NCBI RefSeq assembly: GCF_964656455.1
Contig: NW_027555031.1
Coordinates: 1 to 64,000 of the forward strand
Source: Halichoerus grypus
Lineage: Eukaryota; Chordata; Mammalia; Carnivora; Phocidae
Length of the DNA stretch: 64,000 nucleotides
Direction: 5' to 3'
This document shows, in pieces, positions 10,516-21,063 of the stretch (its first letter is position 1; every line of letters starts with the position of its first letter). Below the pieces are notes generated by a model, which was not told where the DNA came from, did not search any database, and worked only from the letters and a program-made list of their open reading frames with translations. A program made the position numbers and the translations under genes.

Positions 10516-10762
10516 GCACAGGACCTTCTTTTTTTTTTTTTTTTTTAAAGATTTTTTTTTCTTTTTAATTTATTTATTTGAGAGAGAGAGAATGAGAGAG
10601 AGCAAGCACATGAGAGGGGGGAGGGTCAGAGGGAGAAGCAGACTCCCTGCCGAGCAGGGAGCCCGATGCGGGACTCGATCCAGGGACTCCAGGATCATGA
10701 CCTGAGCCGAAGGCAGTCGCTTAACCAACTGAGCCACCCAGGCGCCCGCACAGGACCTTCTT
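10516..10762 (-). mobile_element. SINEC, antisense, young, perfect target-site duplication
   Basis: The body at 10531-10747 begins with a 20-base-class T run and AAAGATT, then a GA-rich stretch, and ends in 'ctgagccacccaggcgccc'. The 15-mer gcacaggaccttctt is identical at 10516-10530 and 10748-10762. The perfect duplication and long pure T run point to a recent insertion. Confidence 0.98.
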
Positions 10763-10974
10763 AAAGCCTTTAAGAGAGAGGACCAAGGAGCAGGAACTTG
10801 AATGAGGACAGACAGTTGGATGCCTGCCATTGCTCCACCATACGGGTCCCCCTTCAGTATTTATGCAGCGGGTGAACCTGGGCCTCCTCGAGTGGCCACG
10901 TTCAGAGTCTCATTGGATTCTCCAATCATGACGTAAACATTTCATTGAGTTTTAAAGTGGAAGAAACAGATGTC

Positions 10975-11125
10975 ATCTTCGTCATGCCTCTAATTCCACA
11001 GTGGGGTGAACCAAGGCCCAGAGATAAGACATGACTTCCCCAAGGTCGGGAGTGAGTACAAGGTTATGTGAAGCCAGAACGGGGACCAAGACACGAACCA
11101 GGGCCTCCTGCGCTCCAGCTCAAAG
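10975..11125 (-). repeat. MIR SINE, antisense
   Basis: Complementary markers are 'caaggcccagagataagaca', 'cttccccaaggtcgggagtg' and 'gaaccagggcctcctgcgct'. Confidence 0.7.
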
Positions 11126-11764
11126 TTCTTTCAGGCACCAGCTGCCTTCAGCTGTGGTTCTGTTCATTTCCTATCATTTGGGAGCGGGTCGCCCATTCCT
11201 CTGTCACTATCAGCGGTGGGGCGATGGGGTACCTCCCTCTCAAACTTGCTTTCGCAGCACAGCCTTGGCCAGGCTTTTAACTGAGGGTGTAATGGAAGCT
11301 CTGGGAGGCAGTGCTAACCCCGGGGAAATGAGCATCACCTGCTGTGGGTCCCACCTGGGGAGCTGTGAGCACTAAGGGACAAATTCCATTTCTGAACTTG
11401 ATCTTTGTCTCTGCCAATGCACCAGGAAAGTTGATCAAGACCTGGATCTTCTACACCAAGTTTTAGAGGCATCAATAATCAAAAACTCTCCCTGGCTATC
11501 AGCAGCGACTGTCCCCTTCCTTCAGATTCTGCTCCTACTGCTTGAACTTGCTTTTCTGTGTCTTGTTCTCTCTCCCACTTTCAGCTGCATTCACTTCCTT
11601 GCCCTCTGTTTCAGACCCTGGGCTTTCCTCACCTGGGCAAGTAACAGGTTCCACCTGGGACAGAATCTTCCAATGGCCTCTTGGGGACCTCTCAGTCTCC
11701 CAGCCACTGGTGACTCCAGCCATTCTCTTGATGTACTGGATCCCTGAGGCAGTACTACGTGGCT
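11126..11764. other. unassigned unique sequence
   Basis: I see neither a repeat nor an exon I can support. Short open frames on both strands overlap each other. Confidence 0.5.
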
Positions 11765-11895
11765 AACAGCACGCAGACAGACTGGGTTTGCAACCCAGCC
11801 GTGCCTCAGTTTCCACATTTGTAAAATGGGAATAAGCAGTGTAGGGCTCTTGACGAAGATTCAGTGAGTTCCCTGATATATACAAATGTAAAAAT
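11765..11895 (+). repeat. MIR SINE
   Basis: 'agactgggtttgcaacccag' leads directly into 'tgcctcagtttccacatttg' and 'taaaatgggaataagcagtg'. The middle of the element is deleted. Confidence 0.85.
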
Positions 11896-11949
11896 TCATC
11901 AAGCAGTACTCTTAAGATTAGAGCTCTCTATTAACTTCCCGTATATGTG

Positions 11950-12065
11950 TTATACTTAAAAAAAAGATTAAATGAGTTTATACACTTGGTTTATACATTT
12001 GACTCAGTGTGGCAGATAGTGAACCCTCAATAATGAGAGTTGTTATAGTAGCTGCTATTATTTAA
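11950..12065 (+). repeat. MIR SINE 3' half
   Basis: 'gattaaatgagtttatacac' through 'cagatagtgaaccctcaata' and 'gttatagtagctgctatta' matches the MIR 3' section. Confidence 0.75.
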
Positions 12066-12109
12066 CCTCAGGCCCTCTGAGGACTAAAATTCATTGCTCC
12101 TAAGTATTT

Positions 12110-12335
12110 AGAGTAATGATATCTCATATTTGTCCCGTGCTGTCCCATTTACCAAGCACTTCCTCGTGTATCCTCTCACTTTTGTTTATCACAACAATCC
12201 TTTGAGATGGCTTACTATTTTCCCCATTTTAAAGATGGGAAAGCTGAGGCTCAGAGACACAGAGACTTGCTCTAGATCATGCGGCCCAGAGTGAAGAACT
12301 AGGACATACCCCCAAGTCCGTGTGACTCTCAGGCA
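12110..12335 (-). repeat. MIR SINE, antisense
   Basis: A long antisense copy: 'cacaacaatcctttgagatg', 'ccccattttaaagatgggaa', 'gctgaggctcagagacacag', then 'gtgtgactctcaggcaagga'. Confidence 0.88.
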
Positions 12336-12409
12336 AGGACTTCCACCCCACCTTGCTCTGCCCACCAGCAACTCTATTCTCAGATCTGTCCCAACTTCCT
12401 GCTTACACA

Positions 12410-12540
12410 TACCAGGTTCCCCTGACCCCGGGCATCTCTGTGTCCTTCGGGAAGTGACCCACGCAAGGTCCCATGGCTTAATAAACCAAAACTGAAATAG
12501 GACCCACGTCTCCTGAATTTCCAGTCTAGCACTATTTCCG
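12410..12540 (-). repeat. MIR SINE fragment, antisense
   Basis: The section 'gaagtgacccacgcaaggtc' and 'gaccttgcgtgggtcacttc' on the complementary strand resembles the MIR core. It sits just beyond another antisense MIR. Confidence 0.5.
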
Positions 12541-13859
12541 TCACAACCTTTTATCTTGTTGGCCTGATTCCAATTTAGATGCATTAAAGACTTTTTTGGT
12601 TTTCGCACTGAATTAAAGGAACCAAAGCATTGCATCAGGAATTGGGATATATTATAGCATGGGTGAAGAACATATGGACACGGGACAAGAAGGTTCCAAT
12701 TCATATTCCACTGCTGTAACCATAGTACCTGTCCTTCAAGTCACTTGTCTTGCACTGTAGAGTTCAGACCCTGACCCATGCCTTCTTCAGGAAGATGGCA
12801 CCCTCTGGAATCTGCGAGGTGGGGGAAACCAATGCTAAGACTCCCATCCAAGCCCTCGCTGTGGAGAGTCCTCCCTCCAGTTACCTGAGTCTTTCAGGAC
12901 CCCCCAAGACTTTGCTTCCAGGTCTCCCTCCTCCTCTACCCCCACCTGGACAATCTCCTGATGCAGTTATTTTAAGGAAAGTTCCACAAGGCAAAAACCT
13001 CACAGGATCACTGATGTTTGAGGGTTTGGTTCTTCCTGCCTCCCATTGGAGACTGGTTTTGAGGTTGTTTCGCTGAATCACTGGGCAAAAAGTAAATAAA
13101 TAAATGAAGGAAGGAAATCTTGCTCAAAAGGAATTCTGTTGCTTCTCCAAAAAAAACAAAGCATCTGTCATCATCAAAGGAATCTGCAGGACCTGGCCTC
13201 TCTGGGACGATACTTCATCCTAGGGGTTCAGAGGCACCCCCACCAGAGAAGATCTTGCCCAACCCCTCTCAGCCATGCTCAAAACTGGGATGCCAACCCT
13301 CAAGGGCAAGCTGGCTATGTCCCAGGGCCTCTGGGTGGCCCAACCTTGCTGTTGTCCTCCCTCCCCCACAAGGTAGGAGAAGAACTGGGAGTGACTTGAT
13401 ATCCTGTGAATGTGCTATTCTTCCTTTGGGGGTCACCACCTCTTCTGGTGACTTGTGTGCACAGCTCCCACCATCCATCCCTTGTCTCTTGCTCATGTCC
13501 TATTACTTCTCTGGGCTCTTCCCACCCCCATAAAGATAAAAGGAGAGCTCTTGATAATCAACTAGTCCAGTCCTATCATCTTGCTGACATGAAGACTGGG
13601 GCCAGGAGAGCAGCAGCAGCTGACCCTGGGACCCGTAGCATCTTTGTGCAAAATCAGAGAAGGAATAGAAGACAGAGAGTTAGTGGACCCCAACGCCCAG
13701 AGGCTGGCAGAGCCACCATACTCTGGATGGGAGAGCTGCCTGGGCCTCCCTGTGCCCTGGGAGCTCCCCTGCTAAAACAAAGGGCAGGGAAATGAGAGAT
13801 TGAGAGAAAGTTTCAAGGAGAACCCTTGCAGCCACCTGACCAGTTTTGAAGTCTCCTAG
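12541..13859. other. unassigned unique sequence
   Basis: About 1.3 kb of moderately GC-rich DNA without a recognised repeat. It holds overlapping open frames of up to 137 codons (13120-13533 and 13406-13795, +) and opposing minus frames. None shows a domain or a convincing exon structure. Confidence 0.5.
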
Positions 13860-14030
13860 TCCATCACTGTGGGTAGAATCTTCTTAAAGCATCTCACTGA
13901 GCATCTCTTGTCTTGCTCGAAATCCTTCCATTGCCTCAGTCCCAGTCCATCCCCAGTATCCCTGGCGTTCAAGGCCTTCCAACACGTTCACCATCTTCTC
14001 TCCCAGTCCATCTTAACCCTGCCTCTCTGA
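13860..14030 (+). repeat. L2 LINE fragment
   Basis: 'gaaatccttccattgcctca' and 'ggcgttcaaggccttccaac' correspond to the L2 coding end ('...CCTCCAATGGCTTCCCATC...AAGGCCCT'). Confidence 0.65.
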
Positions 14031-14139
14031 ACCAGTGGCGGGAGCAGAGGAACCCCAGCCACTCTATGCCTGGTGAATCCCAGGAGCTGGATAGTGGGGA
14101 GCGGGCTGTGGTGGACATATCCATGGTGCTCTGTAGGTG

Positions 14140-14370
14140 CCTCTGTCAAGCTGCCCCCCTGTGGCAGAAGGAAGGCCAGCTCTAGGAAGCACTGCCCCAA
14201 GCTCACTCTGAGACCCCAGGCAAGCCACTGGCTGTCTCTGAGCCCTGTTCCTTCATGTGTGGGATATGGCTTCCTACCTCCTCCCAAGTTGAGGAGATTT
14301 AACGGCATAGCTTAGGGGAAAATAAAGCTCCTGGTATGTAGGATGTGCTCAATAAATGTTTGCTTCTGTC
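14140..14370 (+). repeat. MIR SINE
   Basis: The markers 'ccaggcaagccactggctgt' and 'ctctgagccctgttccttca' lead to the well-kept end 'gatgtgctcaataaatgttt'. Confidence 0.8.
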
Positions 14371-14739
14371 CTTCACCTGAATGACTGGGTGGAGGAGCGG
14401 CATGGAGGGAGCTCACTCTCCTGGAATGTTTGGAGGGCTTCAAGGATGTGCGAGGCACCGGCCTGTGGTGGGCAGGCGTGGGTGGGAACGTGGCTCCTCA
14501 CCACCACCTCTGTCTAGACAAGGGCCTCAGAATTGCTGAGTCTCAAGGTTGAAAGGAACCACCTTTCCAAAAGGTGAAGTAGTCTAGTCAGAGGCTGATT
14601 TGAAAACACTCTTCTGTTAGCTTTTCCATGCTCCAGAATTTCATCCCAGCTAGATCATAGCAGGACCTTGATTTTCATTGTCAACTCATTGTTGTTGAGT
14701 TCATTCTACACATCTCCAGTCTTTCCCATATTTGGTCAC

Positions 14740-14836
14740 TTAGCCTTCTCAAATCAAAGCCCCATAGTATAACCACCATTTCACTGTGAGGGAATTGAGG
14801 CTCCAAAGTTAGTTTTCCCAAAGCCACACAGCTAAT
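14740..14836 (-). repeat. MIR SINE fragment, antisense
   Basis: 'gtgagggaattgaggctcca' and 'ttcccaaagccacacagcta' are the complement of the MIR core. Confidence 0.8.
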
Positions 14837-14837
14837 A

Positions 14838-14912
14838 ATTTCATTGCACAGATATTTGTTGAACATCTAGTATGTGCCAGGTAGACCTGGAAATACAGCA
14901 GTAAGCAGTATT
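14838..14912 (-). repeat. L2 LINE 3' end, antisense
   Basis: 'gatatttgttgaacatctag' and 'tatgtgccaggtagacctgg' are the complement of the L2 tail. Confidence 0.75.
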
Positions 14913-15058
14913 CTGGATCCTGGATTCTGGATTTTTCCAGCTCCTCTTGCTTGTTGCCTTTTCCATCCGGATGCCACAACTAAATCCAGGGCTTGAATAA
15001 CTTAGAAAGATATTAAGAGGTTGGGATATGATCTTTGAGTAAAGCTTAAAAATGTGAT

Positions 15059-15265
15059 CAGTGGTTCTCCACGGGGGGAGTACTGCCCCTTGGGGTGCAG
15101 TTTGGAAACTGGTGGGAAGACTTTTGGTTGTCATCACAAGCAATGGGCACTTAGTGGAAGGGGGCAGGGATGTGCATGGGACAGTGCTGCAGCCCACAGG
15201 GCAGTTGACCATCCCACCAGACACCACACAGATGAAAACCCGTTTGTAATATCCAAACCTAGGAC
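15059..15265 (+). mobile_element. MER20-like hAT-Charlie DNA transposon
   Basis: It starts with the typical hAT terminal phrase 'cagtggttctcc' and continues 'tgccccttggggtgcagttt', 'agacttttggttgtcatcac' and 'gggcagggatgtgcatggga', as in MER20. The 3' terminal repeat is decayed. Non-autonomous, with no transposase sequence. Confidence 0.75.
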
Positions 15266-15954
15266 CTAGCTCCCCATTATTTTGCACACAGAGCATTTGA
15301 ACAGGGAGCAGTTTTAATATATACCCACTCCCCCTAAATGCAACCACCATGTAAATTCAGGGCAGATTCCACTTTGTGTTCTTGGAACCTTAACAAGAGT
15401 TGTTTCAACAAATCATATCACCAATGGCAACCCCACTCCGGGCCTTTGAAGTTGCTAATGAAAAATCCAAATCAGTCCACATTTGTAGATGTTAAGTTCA
15501 TGGTTGTTTTATGCATAAATGCAGGCATCAGACTATTTCATTATGTCTTCTAGTGTAGTCATGGGCAAGTGTTTATAAGTGGAAATACGATATTTTATTA
15601 TAAATTATTTTTATTTAGTTTTTATTAAAAACTACTTCTACTTGATCCTCTTTTATATTACATTCAGGGCACCCTATTAATTTTTTTTTATTGTGCATGT
15701 AGGTTAACCAGGAATTTCATTTCAACATAGTATAAGGGCATTACACGATATTTGTGAAAGAAAGGAGCATGAGTGTGAGAAGGTGGGGGTGGGGCGCTGT
15801 AGTAAGAGAAGGGTCACCTGGGGCGATGAGCTCTTCCTCATTGCTCTGTCACTCCGTTGAAACAGAGTGGAAGCTGTGCTTCCAGGACTTGGAGTATACT
15901 TGGGCATGATTACCCAGCCACGAAAGCTGTTTGTATTTAAAGTAAATAACTGAA
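15266..15954. other. unassigned, AT-rich in the middle
   Basis: The part 15570-15700 is strongly AT-rich. No gene or classified repeat is visible. Confidence 0.45.
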
Positions 15955-16050
15955 TGGAAAGGGCAGAGATTGGTGTCAAAAGACATGAGTTTGAATCTTG
16001 GTTCTGACAGTTCCTGAAGATGAAACTGGGCAAAACCTCCCTTTGTTCCT
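15955..16050 (+). repeat. MIR SINE fragment
   Basis: 'gagtttgaatcttggttctg' is the tRNA-like part, followed by a shortened core. Confidence 0.7.
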
Positions 16051-16194
16051 ACACGATAGAGGGAGCGCCTTGAACCAGAATGAGGTGATCTTGTGGTGTA
16101 ACATTCCATGGTTCCAGGATCAGTCTTTGAGGGCTCTCAAGATTCCTTATGCTTCTGGAAAAGTGGATCAATACAGTGGGTCTGGAGGCAGGGT

Positions 16195-16385
16195 GGTGGG
16201 AAAGTGATAAGAGCATCCACCCGGTTTGAACCTGGATATGCCACCTTTGGGAAATGCCGAAATGACATATGGCATTTTATTTCTCTGACTTTTAATTTTA
16301 GCCTCAGTAAAATGGGAATTAGAATGGTCTTACTTTTTGGGAATTGCGATGGCATTTTGGGGTGTGACAAATAAAGTCTGCAAAG
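16195..16385 (+). repeat. MIR SINE
   Basis: 'taagagcatccacccggttt', then 'cctcagtaaaatgggaatta'. The copy is diverged but in the right order. Confidence 0.65.
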
Positions 16386-17489
16386 GGTGTTGGAGCTCAG
16401 TAGTTCTCTGTAAATGTTACATGTCATTTCCCTTCCTCCAACCTCTGCAGCTTCCTCAAACTCCCCAGATCAGTTCCCAACCTCTGCCCCCTGCCCTGCT
16501 CTCCTGTCCCATGACAGGGCTGAAGAAGGAAGGAAGTGGAGTCGTGCTGAGTCTCCACCTTGTCCTCGCATGGAGAGCAAAGGTTAGAAGTCCCCCCACA
16601 CTAGGGAGTTTCCACTTCCCTCTCTGACCAGCTGTGGGGTCCATGGGGAGAAAAATGACTAAGATAGGGAGAATTTCTGGAATCCCTCTGGCCCTGGCCC
16701 AAGACCCCACCCACTGGGAAAAGCGGAGGAAAGTAGTTTCTCAGCCTGAAGATTCTGGACAAGGTCTTGACTGATGGGAAATGGAGACTCTCACCTGCCT
16801 TTCAGCCAGTGCTCAGGGTGCAAAGGCATCAAGGTGTAAAACTGTATGGTATGCTCAGAGAATCTTTGAGAACTTGCTGGAATTCATAATGTAGATCCAA
16901 GTGAGGGAAGGGGGATCCAGGTAGAGGAGCTAAGACAGGGCTGGAGTCTTCACATGGCAGGAGGCCTGTGGCAGCAGAGGATGGCTCAATGGCTTTGGGA
17001 ATGTTCACTAGTCCAGGACTGGGAGGACAACCAAGGTGTAGGGAAGGAAACATAGGCACCTGCCACGAACAGCCCCTCTCCCACAGTGTGCCCTATAGGG
17101 CATCCTTGGCAGCAAGACTTTCAGATGGGGTCTCCTCCTTTCCCAAGCCAGCTCTGGAAGACTTGTTCCCGGGGAGGTGCGAGTGATTCAAGCCAGCTCT
17201 TCCAGAAGTCACTTAACCTCAACAGGCATCAAAACTTTCTCCCAAGGGAGTGGTTTGCCAGCTACGCCATGCCCTGGGGAAGCATCTTAGGACAAAGGGG
17301 AGGTTGAACCAACAGGCCCTGGGCCTCTGACCCTATATCACATTGGACATTGATGACTCAGACCTGAGGGGACACACTGCTGCCCACAGGGACCCACCTT
17401 CCAGTGGAAACCAATAGTCAAAGAAGGGCATGAGTGACTGCAGGCATGGATGTGGACCTGAGGTGTCTGGGAGTGGGAGGGGCACCTTT
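16386..17489. other. unassigned unique sequence
   Basis: About 1.1 kb with no repeat I can name and no supported exon. Confidence 0.5.
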
Positions 17490-17690
17490 GCCAGCCCAGG
17501 GAGGAGAGGGTGGAAAAGGCTTCCTAGAGGAGGTGAGGTTGAGAAGAACCTGGAGGAACTATAGGGGATCAGCTGGTTGGAGAAGAAGTGAGGAGGCCAT
17601 TCCAGGCAGAGGGAGCAGCTCCTGCAAAGGCCTGGAGGCATGGCTGACCACCATGGTCTGGGGGCTTCAGGTGATTGCAGGAAAGCGTAG
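17490..17690 (-). repeat. L2 LINE fragment, antisense
   Basis: 'aaaggcttcctagaggaggt', 'ttccaggcagagggagcagc' and 'tcctgcaaaggcctggaggc' are the complement of the L2 C-terminal coding section. Confidence 0.8.
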
Positions 17691-17694
17691 GGAT

Positions 17695-17800
17695 GGAAAG
17701 AACTGTGTTGGAGTTAGACATGCCTGTGTTCAAGTCACTGCTCTGCGGCCCATTACTTCTCTGAGCCTCAGTTTCTCATCTGTAAAATGGGGATGATTCC
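17695..17800 (+). repeat. MIR SINE
   Basis: 'gttagacatgcctgtgttca' is followed by the very well-kept 'gagcctcagtttctcatctg' and 'taaaatggggatgatt'. Confidence 0.85.
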
Positions 17801-17940
17801 TCATCAGAGTGTAAGCTCTGTGAGGAGAGGTGCCCTGTCTCTCTTATTTGCCCAAGGCCTAGAACAATGCCTGGCCCAGGTGATCCCTCAGTCTGTGTTT
17901 GCTGAATGGATAAAGGACACCGTACCCATGAAGTGTCCGG
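17800..17940 (+). repeat. L2 LINE 3' end
   Basis: 'gtgtaagctctgtgaggaga', 'cctagaacaatgcctggccc' and 'gtttgctgaatggataaagg' form the L2 tail, which interrupts the surrounding MIR. Confidence 0.85.
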
Positions 17941-17962
17941 CATAAAGTAGATGCTCAAGAAT

Positions 17963-18193
17963 AAAGATGTCTTTGAAGGGGCACCTGGGTGGCTCAGTCA
18001 TTAAGTGTCTGCCTTCGGCTCAGGTCATGGTCCCAGGGTCCTGGGATCGAGCCCCACATCGGGCTCCCTGCTCCACAGGAAGCCTGCTTCTCCCTCTCCC
18101 ACTCCCTCTGCTTGTGTTCCCTCTCTCACTGTGTCTTTCTCTGTCAAATAAATAAATAAAATCTTTAAAAAAAAAAAAAAGATGTCTTTGAAG
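17963..18193 (+). mobile_element. SINEC, sense, with perfect target-site duplication
   Basis: The body at 17979-18177 has the head 'cacctgggtggctcagtcat', 'cagggtcctgggatcgagcc' and the tail 'aaataaataaataaaatctt' plus a pure A run. aaagatgtctttgaag is identical at 17963-17978 and 18178-18193. Confidence 0.98.
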
Positions 18194-19104
18194 TTGGGAT
18201 CATAGAGCATAACATTGTTGGTGAGAATGGTAAGGTGGTGAGGACCTTGGATGCCAGTGATTCAGACTTTCTTAGTAAGCAGTAGGGGCAATAAAGTGTC
18301 TGGTGGGCCCCAAGGTCACCAGGGATAAGCCCCTGCTGGGGAGTCTGACTGTGCCTAAGGCCCTTCCTGAGGTGGAGCCAGCCCTCTTCAAGACCCTTTC
18401 CCCAGGAAGCTTCCCATGAGTCACTGTCACAGGGCATTCAGGGTCTTCCAAAAGCTCCTCTGGAGACAGCCTGAGTCAGGAATCGGGAATTTCTGGATGT
18501 GATCAAATACCAACCCCTGGGGTTGGTCCCAGGACTCAGAAGAAGCACCCGCCTGCCTGACTTGAATGTCACAGACACACAGGACCCATAATCTTTCACC
18601 CTTCCGTGCACTCTGATCTATTGACCGTGCCCGGCTCTAATATTTGGTTTGCAGTGGAGAGGGGAGGGCTCAGTACTGCCTTCTGTAGCATGTCTTACTC
18701 AGGGCTCCAGAGGCTCCTGTTGACCTCAGCTGGAGGTTCTGGGACTAGGCTCACCACCATAAGGAAATCCGTGTTGTTCAGGGCCAACCCCTGACTCTTC
18801 TCATGGCTTAAACGGCCCTGATTCTGGGGGAGGCCATGACTTTCCCCAGAGTCCTCAACTCCCTTGATGAGTCCTGGGGCTTTGACTCACCTCCCTTCAT
18901 TTGTCTGCTCCCCCCTCTACTCCTCTGTCAGCAAAGCTAGCTCATGCACTCCCTGTGGCAAAACGTGGCCTCCACCACCCCTGGCACTTCAGCTATGCCC
19001 GTGCCATCTCTGTCTCAGAGCCTGTCCTGGATGCGGAAAAGACTGACAAAGGAGGCAGGACTCCAGAGAGAATATCAATGATTGGGCAAAGGTACAGACT
19101 GCTG
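18194..19104. other. unassigned unique sequence
   Basis: About 0.9 kb with no recognised repeat or supported exon. Confidence 0.5.
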
Positions 19105-19217
19105 GGTTGTCTGTAAGATAGGAATAATAGGGCCCTTCTGAAGGTTGCTGTGAGGATTGAGAGGAGGCCTGGAAAGGGATAGCAGAGGGGCACATGGTAA
19201 GCATGCAGCAAAAAGAC
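19105..19217 (+). repeat. MIR SINE 3' half
   Basis: 'gtaagataggaataataggg' and 'ggttgctgtgaggattgaga' match the MIR 3' half. The large trinucleotide array begins right at its end. Confidence 0.7.
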
Positions 19218-19218
19218 A

Positions 19219-19252
<34 letters not shown>

Positions 19253-20308
19253 GTAATAGTAGCAGCAGTAATGGTGGTAGTAATAGTAGTAGCAGTGATG
19301 GTGGTAGTATTAGCAGTAGTGATGGTCAGTAGTAGTAACAGTGATGGTGGTAGTAGTATTAGCAGTAGTGATGGTCAGTAGTAGTAGTAACAGTGATGGT
19401 GGTAGTAGTAGTAGCAGTAGTGATGGTGGTAGTAGTAGTAGTAACAGTGATGGTGGTAGTAGTAGCAGTAGTGATGGTGGTAGTAGTAGTAGCAACAGTG
19501 ATGGTGGTAGTAGTAGCAGTAGTGATGGTGGTAGTAGTAGTAGTAGTGATGGTGGTAGTAGTAGTAGTAGTGATGGTGGTAGTAGTAGCAGTAGTGATGG
19601 TGGTGGTAGTAGTAGTAACAGTGATGGTAGTAGTAGCAGTAGTGATGGTGGTAGTAATAGTAGTAGCAGTGATGGTAGTAGTAGTAGCAGTAGTGATGGT
19701 GGTAGTAGCAGTAGTAGTAACAGTAACGGTGGTAGTAGCAGCAGCAGTAGCAGTAGTGGTAATGGTATTAGTAGTAGCAGTGATGGTGGTACTAGTAGTA
19801 GCAGTAGTGATGGAGGTAGTAGCAGTAGTAACAGTGATGGTGGTAGTAATAGTAGTAGCAGTGATGGTAGTAGTAGCAGTAGTGATGGTGGTAGTAGTAG
19901 TAGTAACAGTGATGGTGGTAGTAGTAGCAGTAGTGATGGTGGTAGTAGTAGTAACAGTAATGGTGGTGGTAGTAGCAGTAGCAGTAGTGGTAATGGTATT
20001 AGTAGTAGCAGTAATGGTGGTAGTAGTAGTAATAGCAGTGATGGTGGTAGTAGTAGTAGTAACAGTGATGGTGGTAGTAGTAGTAGCAGTGATGGTGGTG
20101 GTAGTAGTAGTAGTAGTAGCAGTGATGGTGGTGGTGGCAGTAGTGGTGGTGGTAGTAGTAGTAGTAGCAGTGATGGTGGTGGTAGTAGTAGTAGTGATGG
20201 TGGTAGTAGTAGTAGTAGCAGTGATGGTGGTGGTGGTAGTAGCAGTAGCACTAGTGGTGGTGGCAGTCATAGTAGTAGTGGCAGCAACAACAACAGCATT
20301 AGTAGAGG
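19219..20308 (+). repeat. ~1.1 kb imperfect trinucleotide array, almost all RRY triplets
   Basis: Nearly every triplet in the main phase is purine-purine-pyrimidine: AGT, AGC, GAT, GGT, AAT or AAC. The commonest word is AGTGATGGTGGTAGTAGTAGT and close variants. Because TAG/TAA fall in only one phase, long open frames appear in two + frames (poly-Ser/Gly/Asp, poly-Val/Met) and two - frames (poly-Leu/Pro, poly-Thr). This is low-complexity DNA and not a gene. Single extra C bases at 19327 and 19376 shift the phase, and part of the array is duplicated at a larger scale. CAA/CAG triplets at the right edge (20281-20300) mark its decay. Confidence 0.97.
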
Positions 20309-20636
20309 TGGTTTTTGTAATTTACTGAGGTAGAGTTAGAGGCACTAAAGAAAGAAAAAGGTCGGCACATAAAGAAACCTAAGGAACTGTGCTCAGGCAG
20401 TTCAGACCCACACCCTTGTCCTCAGGAAACTAGAGGGAGGCTGGATCCAAAGATACAGGAGACCAATCAGAAGTGGCACCATGGAGGGGAGCTCATAACT
20501 GAGCAACATTCTGGAAGTGAAGAGGACCACTTCTTGGTGAGGAAAGGGGAAGGAACGTTCTAAACTGAGTCAGTGACCTAGAAACAGCAGCCCCAGAGTG
20601 GCTGAGGGACAAGCCTGGCACTCAGTGTACAGCCAG
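20309..20636. other. unassigned sequence
   Basis: Nothing recognised with confidence. The section around 20500-20620 loosely resembles antisense L2. Confidence 0.4.
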
Positions 20637-21063
20637 TATAAATAAAGCTGCTATCTGTGCAGGTTTGGGGGTAGACATAGGCTTTCAACTCCTTTGGGTA
20701 AATACCAAGGAGCATGATTGCTGGATCACATGGTGAGACTATGTTTACTTTTGTAAGAAACCCCCAAACTGTCTTCCAGAGTGGCCGTACAATTTTGCAT
20801 TCCCATCAGCTATGAATGAGCGTTCCTGTTGCTCCACATCCTCGTCAGCATTTGGCGGTGTCAGTGTTCCAGAGTCCCACCATTCCAATAAGTGTGTAGT
20901 GATATTTCATTGTTGTTTTAAGTGCATTTTCTTGATGACATATAATGTGGAGCATCTTTTCATATGTTTATTTGCCACCTGTCTTTTTTGGTAAAGTGTC
21001 TGTTACAGTCTTTGGCCCATTTTTTTATTAGGTTGTTTGTTTGCTTACTGTTAAGTTTTTGGA
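20637..21063 (-). repeat. old L1 ORF2 C-terminal relic, antisense
   Basis: The + strand shows the complement of the L1 ORF2 end. Markers are 'gctgctatctgtgcaggttt', 'tttgggtaaataccaaggag', 'cccccaaactgtcttccaga', 'tgctccacatcctcgtcagc' and 'gtttatttgccacctgtctt'. It is a fragment truncated on both sides, with broken frames. Confidence 0.85.

Noticed and set aside
10531..10747. tRNA-Lys-like sequences with A/B boxes inside SINEs
   Set aside because: These are SINE heads, not functional tRNA genes. They lack a complete cloverleaf and sit in 200-bp retroposons.
12189..12704. 171-codon minus open frame
   Set aside because: Much of it overlaps antisense MIR sequence (12110-12335, 12410-12540), and no protein family is recognisable.
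19341..20333. 330-codon Ser/Gly/Asp-rich open frame, with overlapping 311-, 313- and 303-codon frames
   Set aside because: All are translations of the same triplet repeat. Stops fall in one phase only, so several frames are open by composition.
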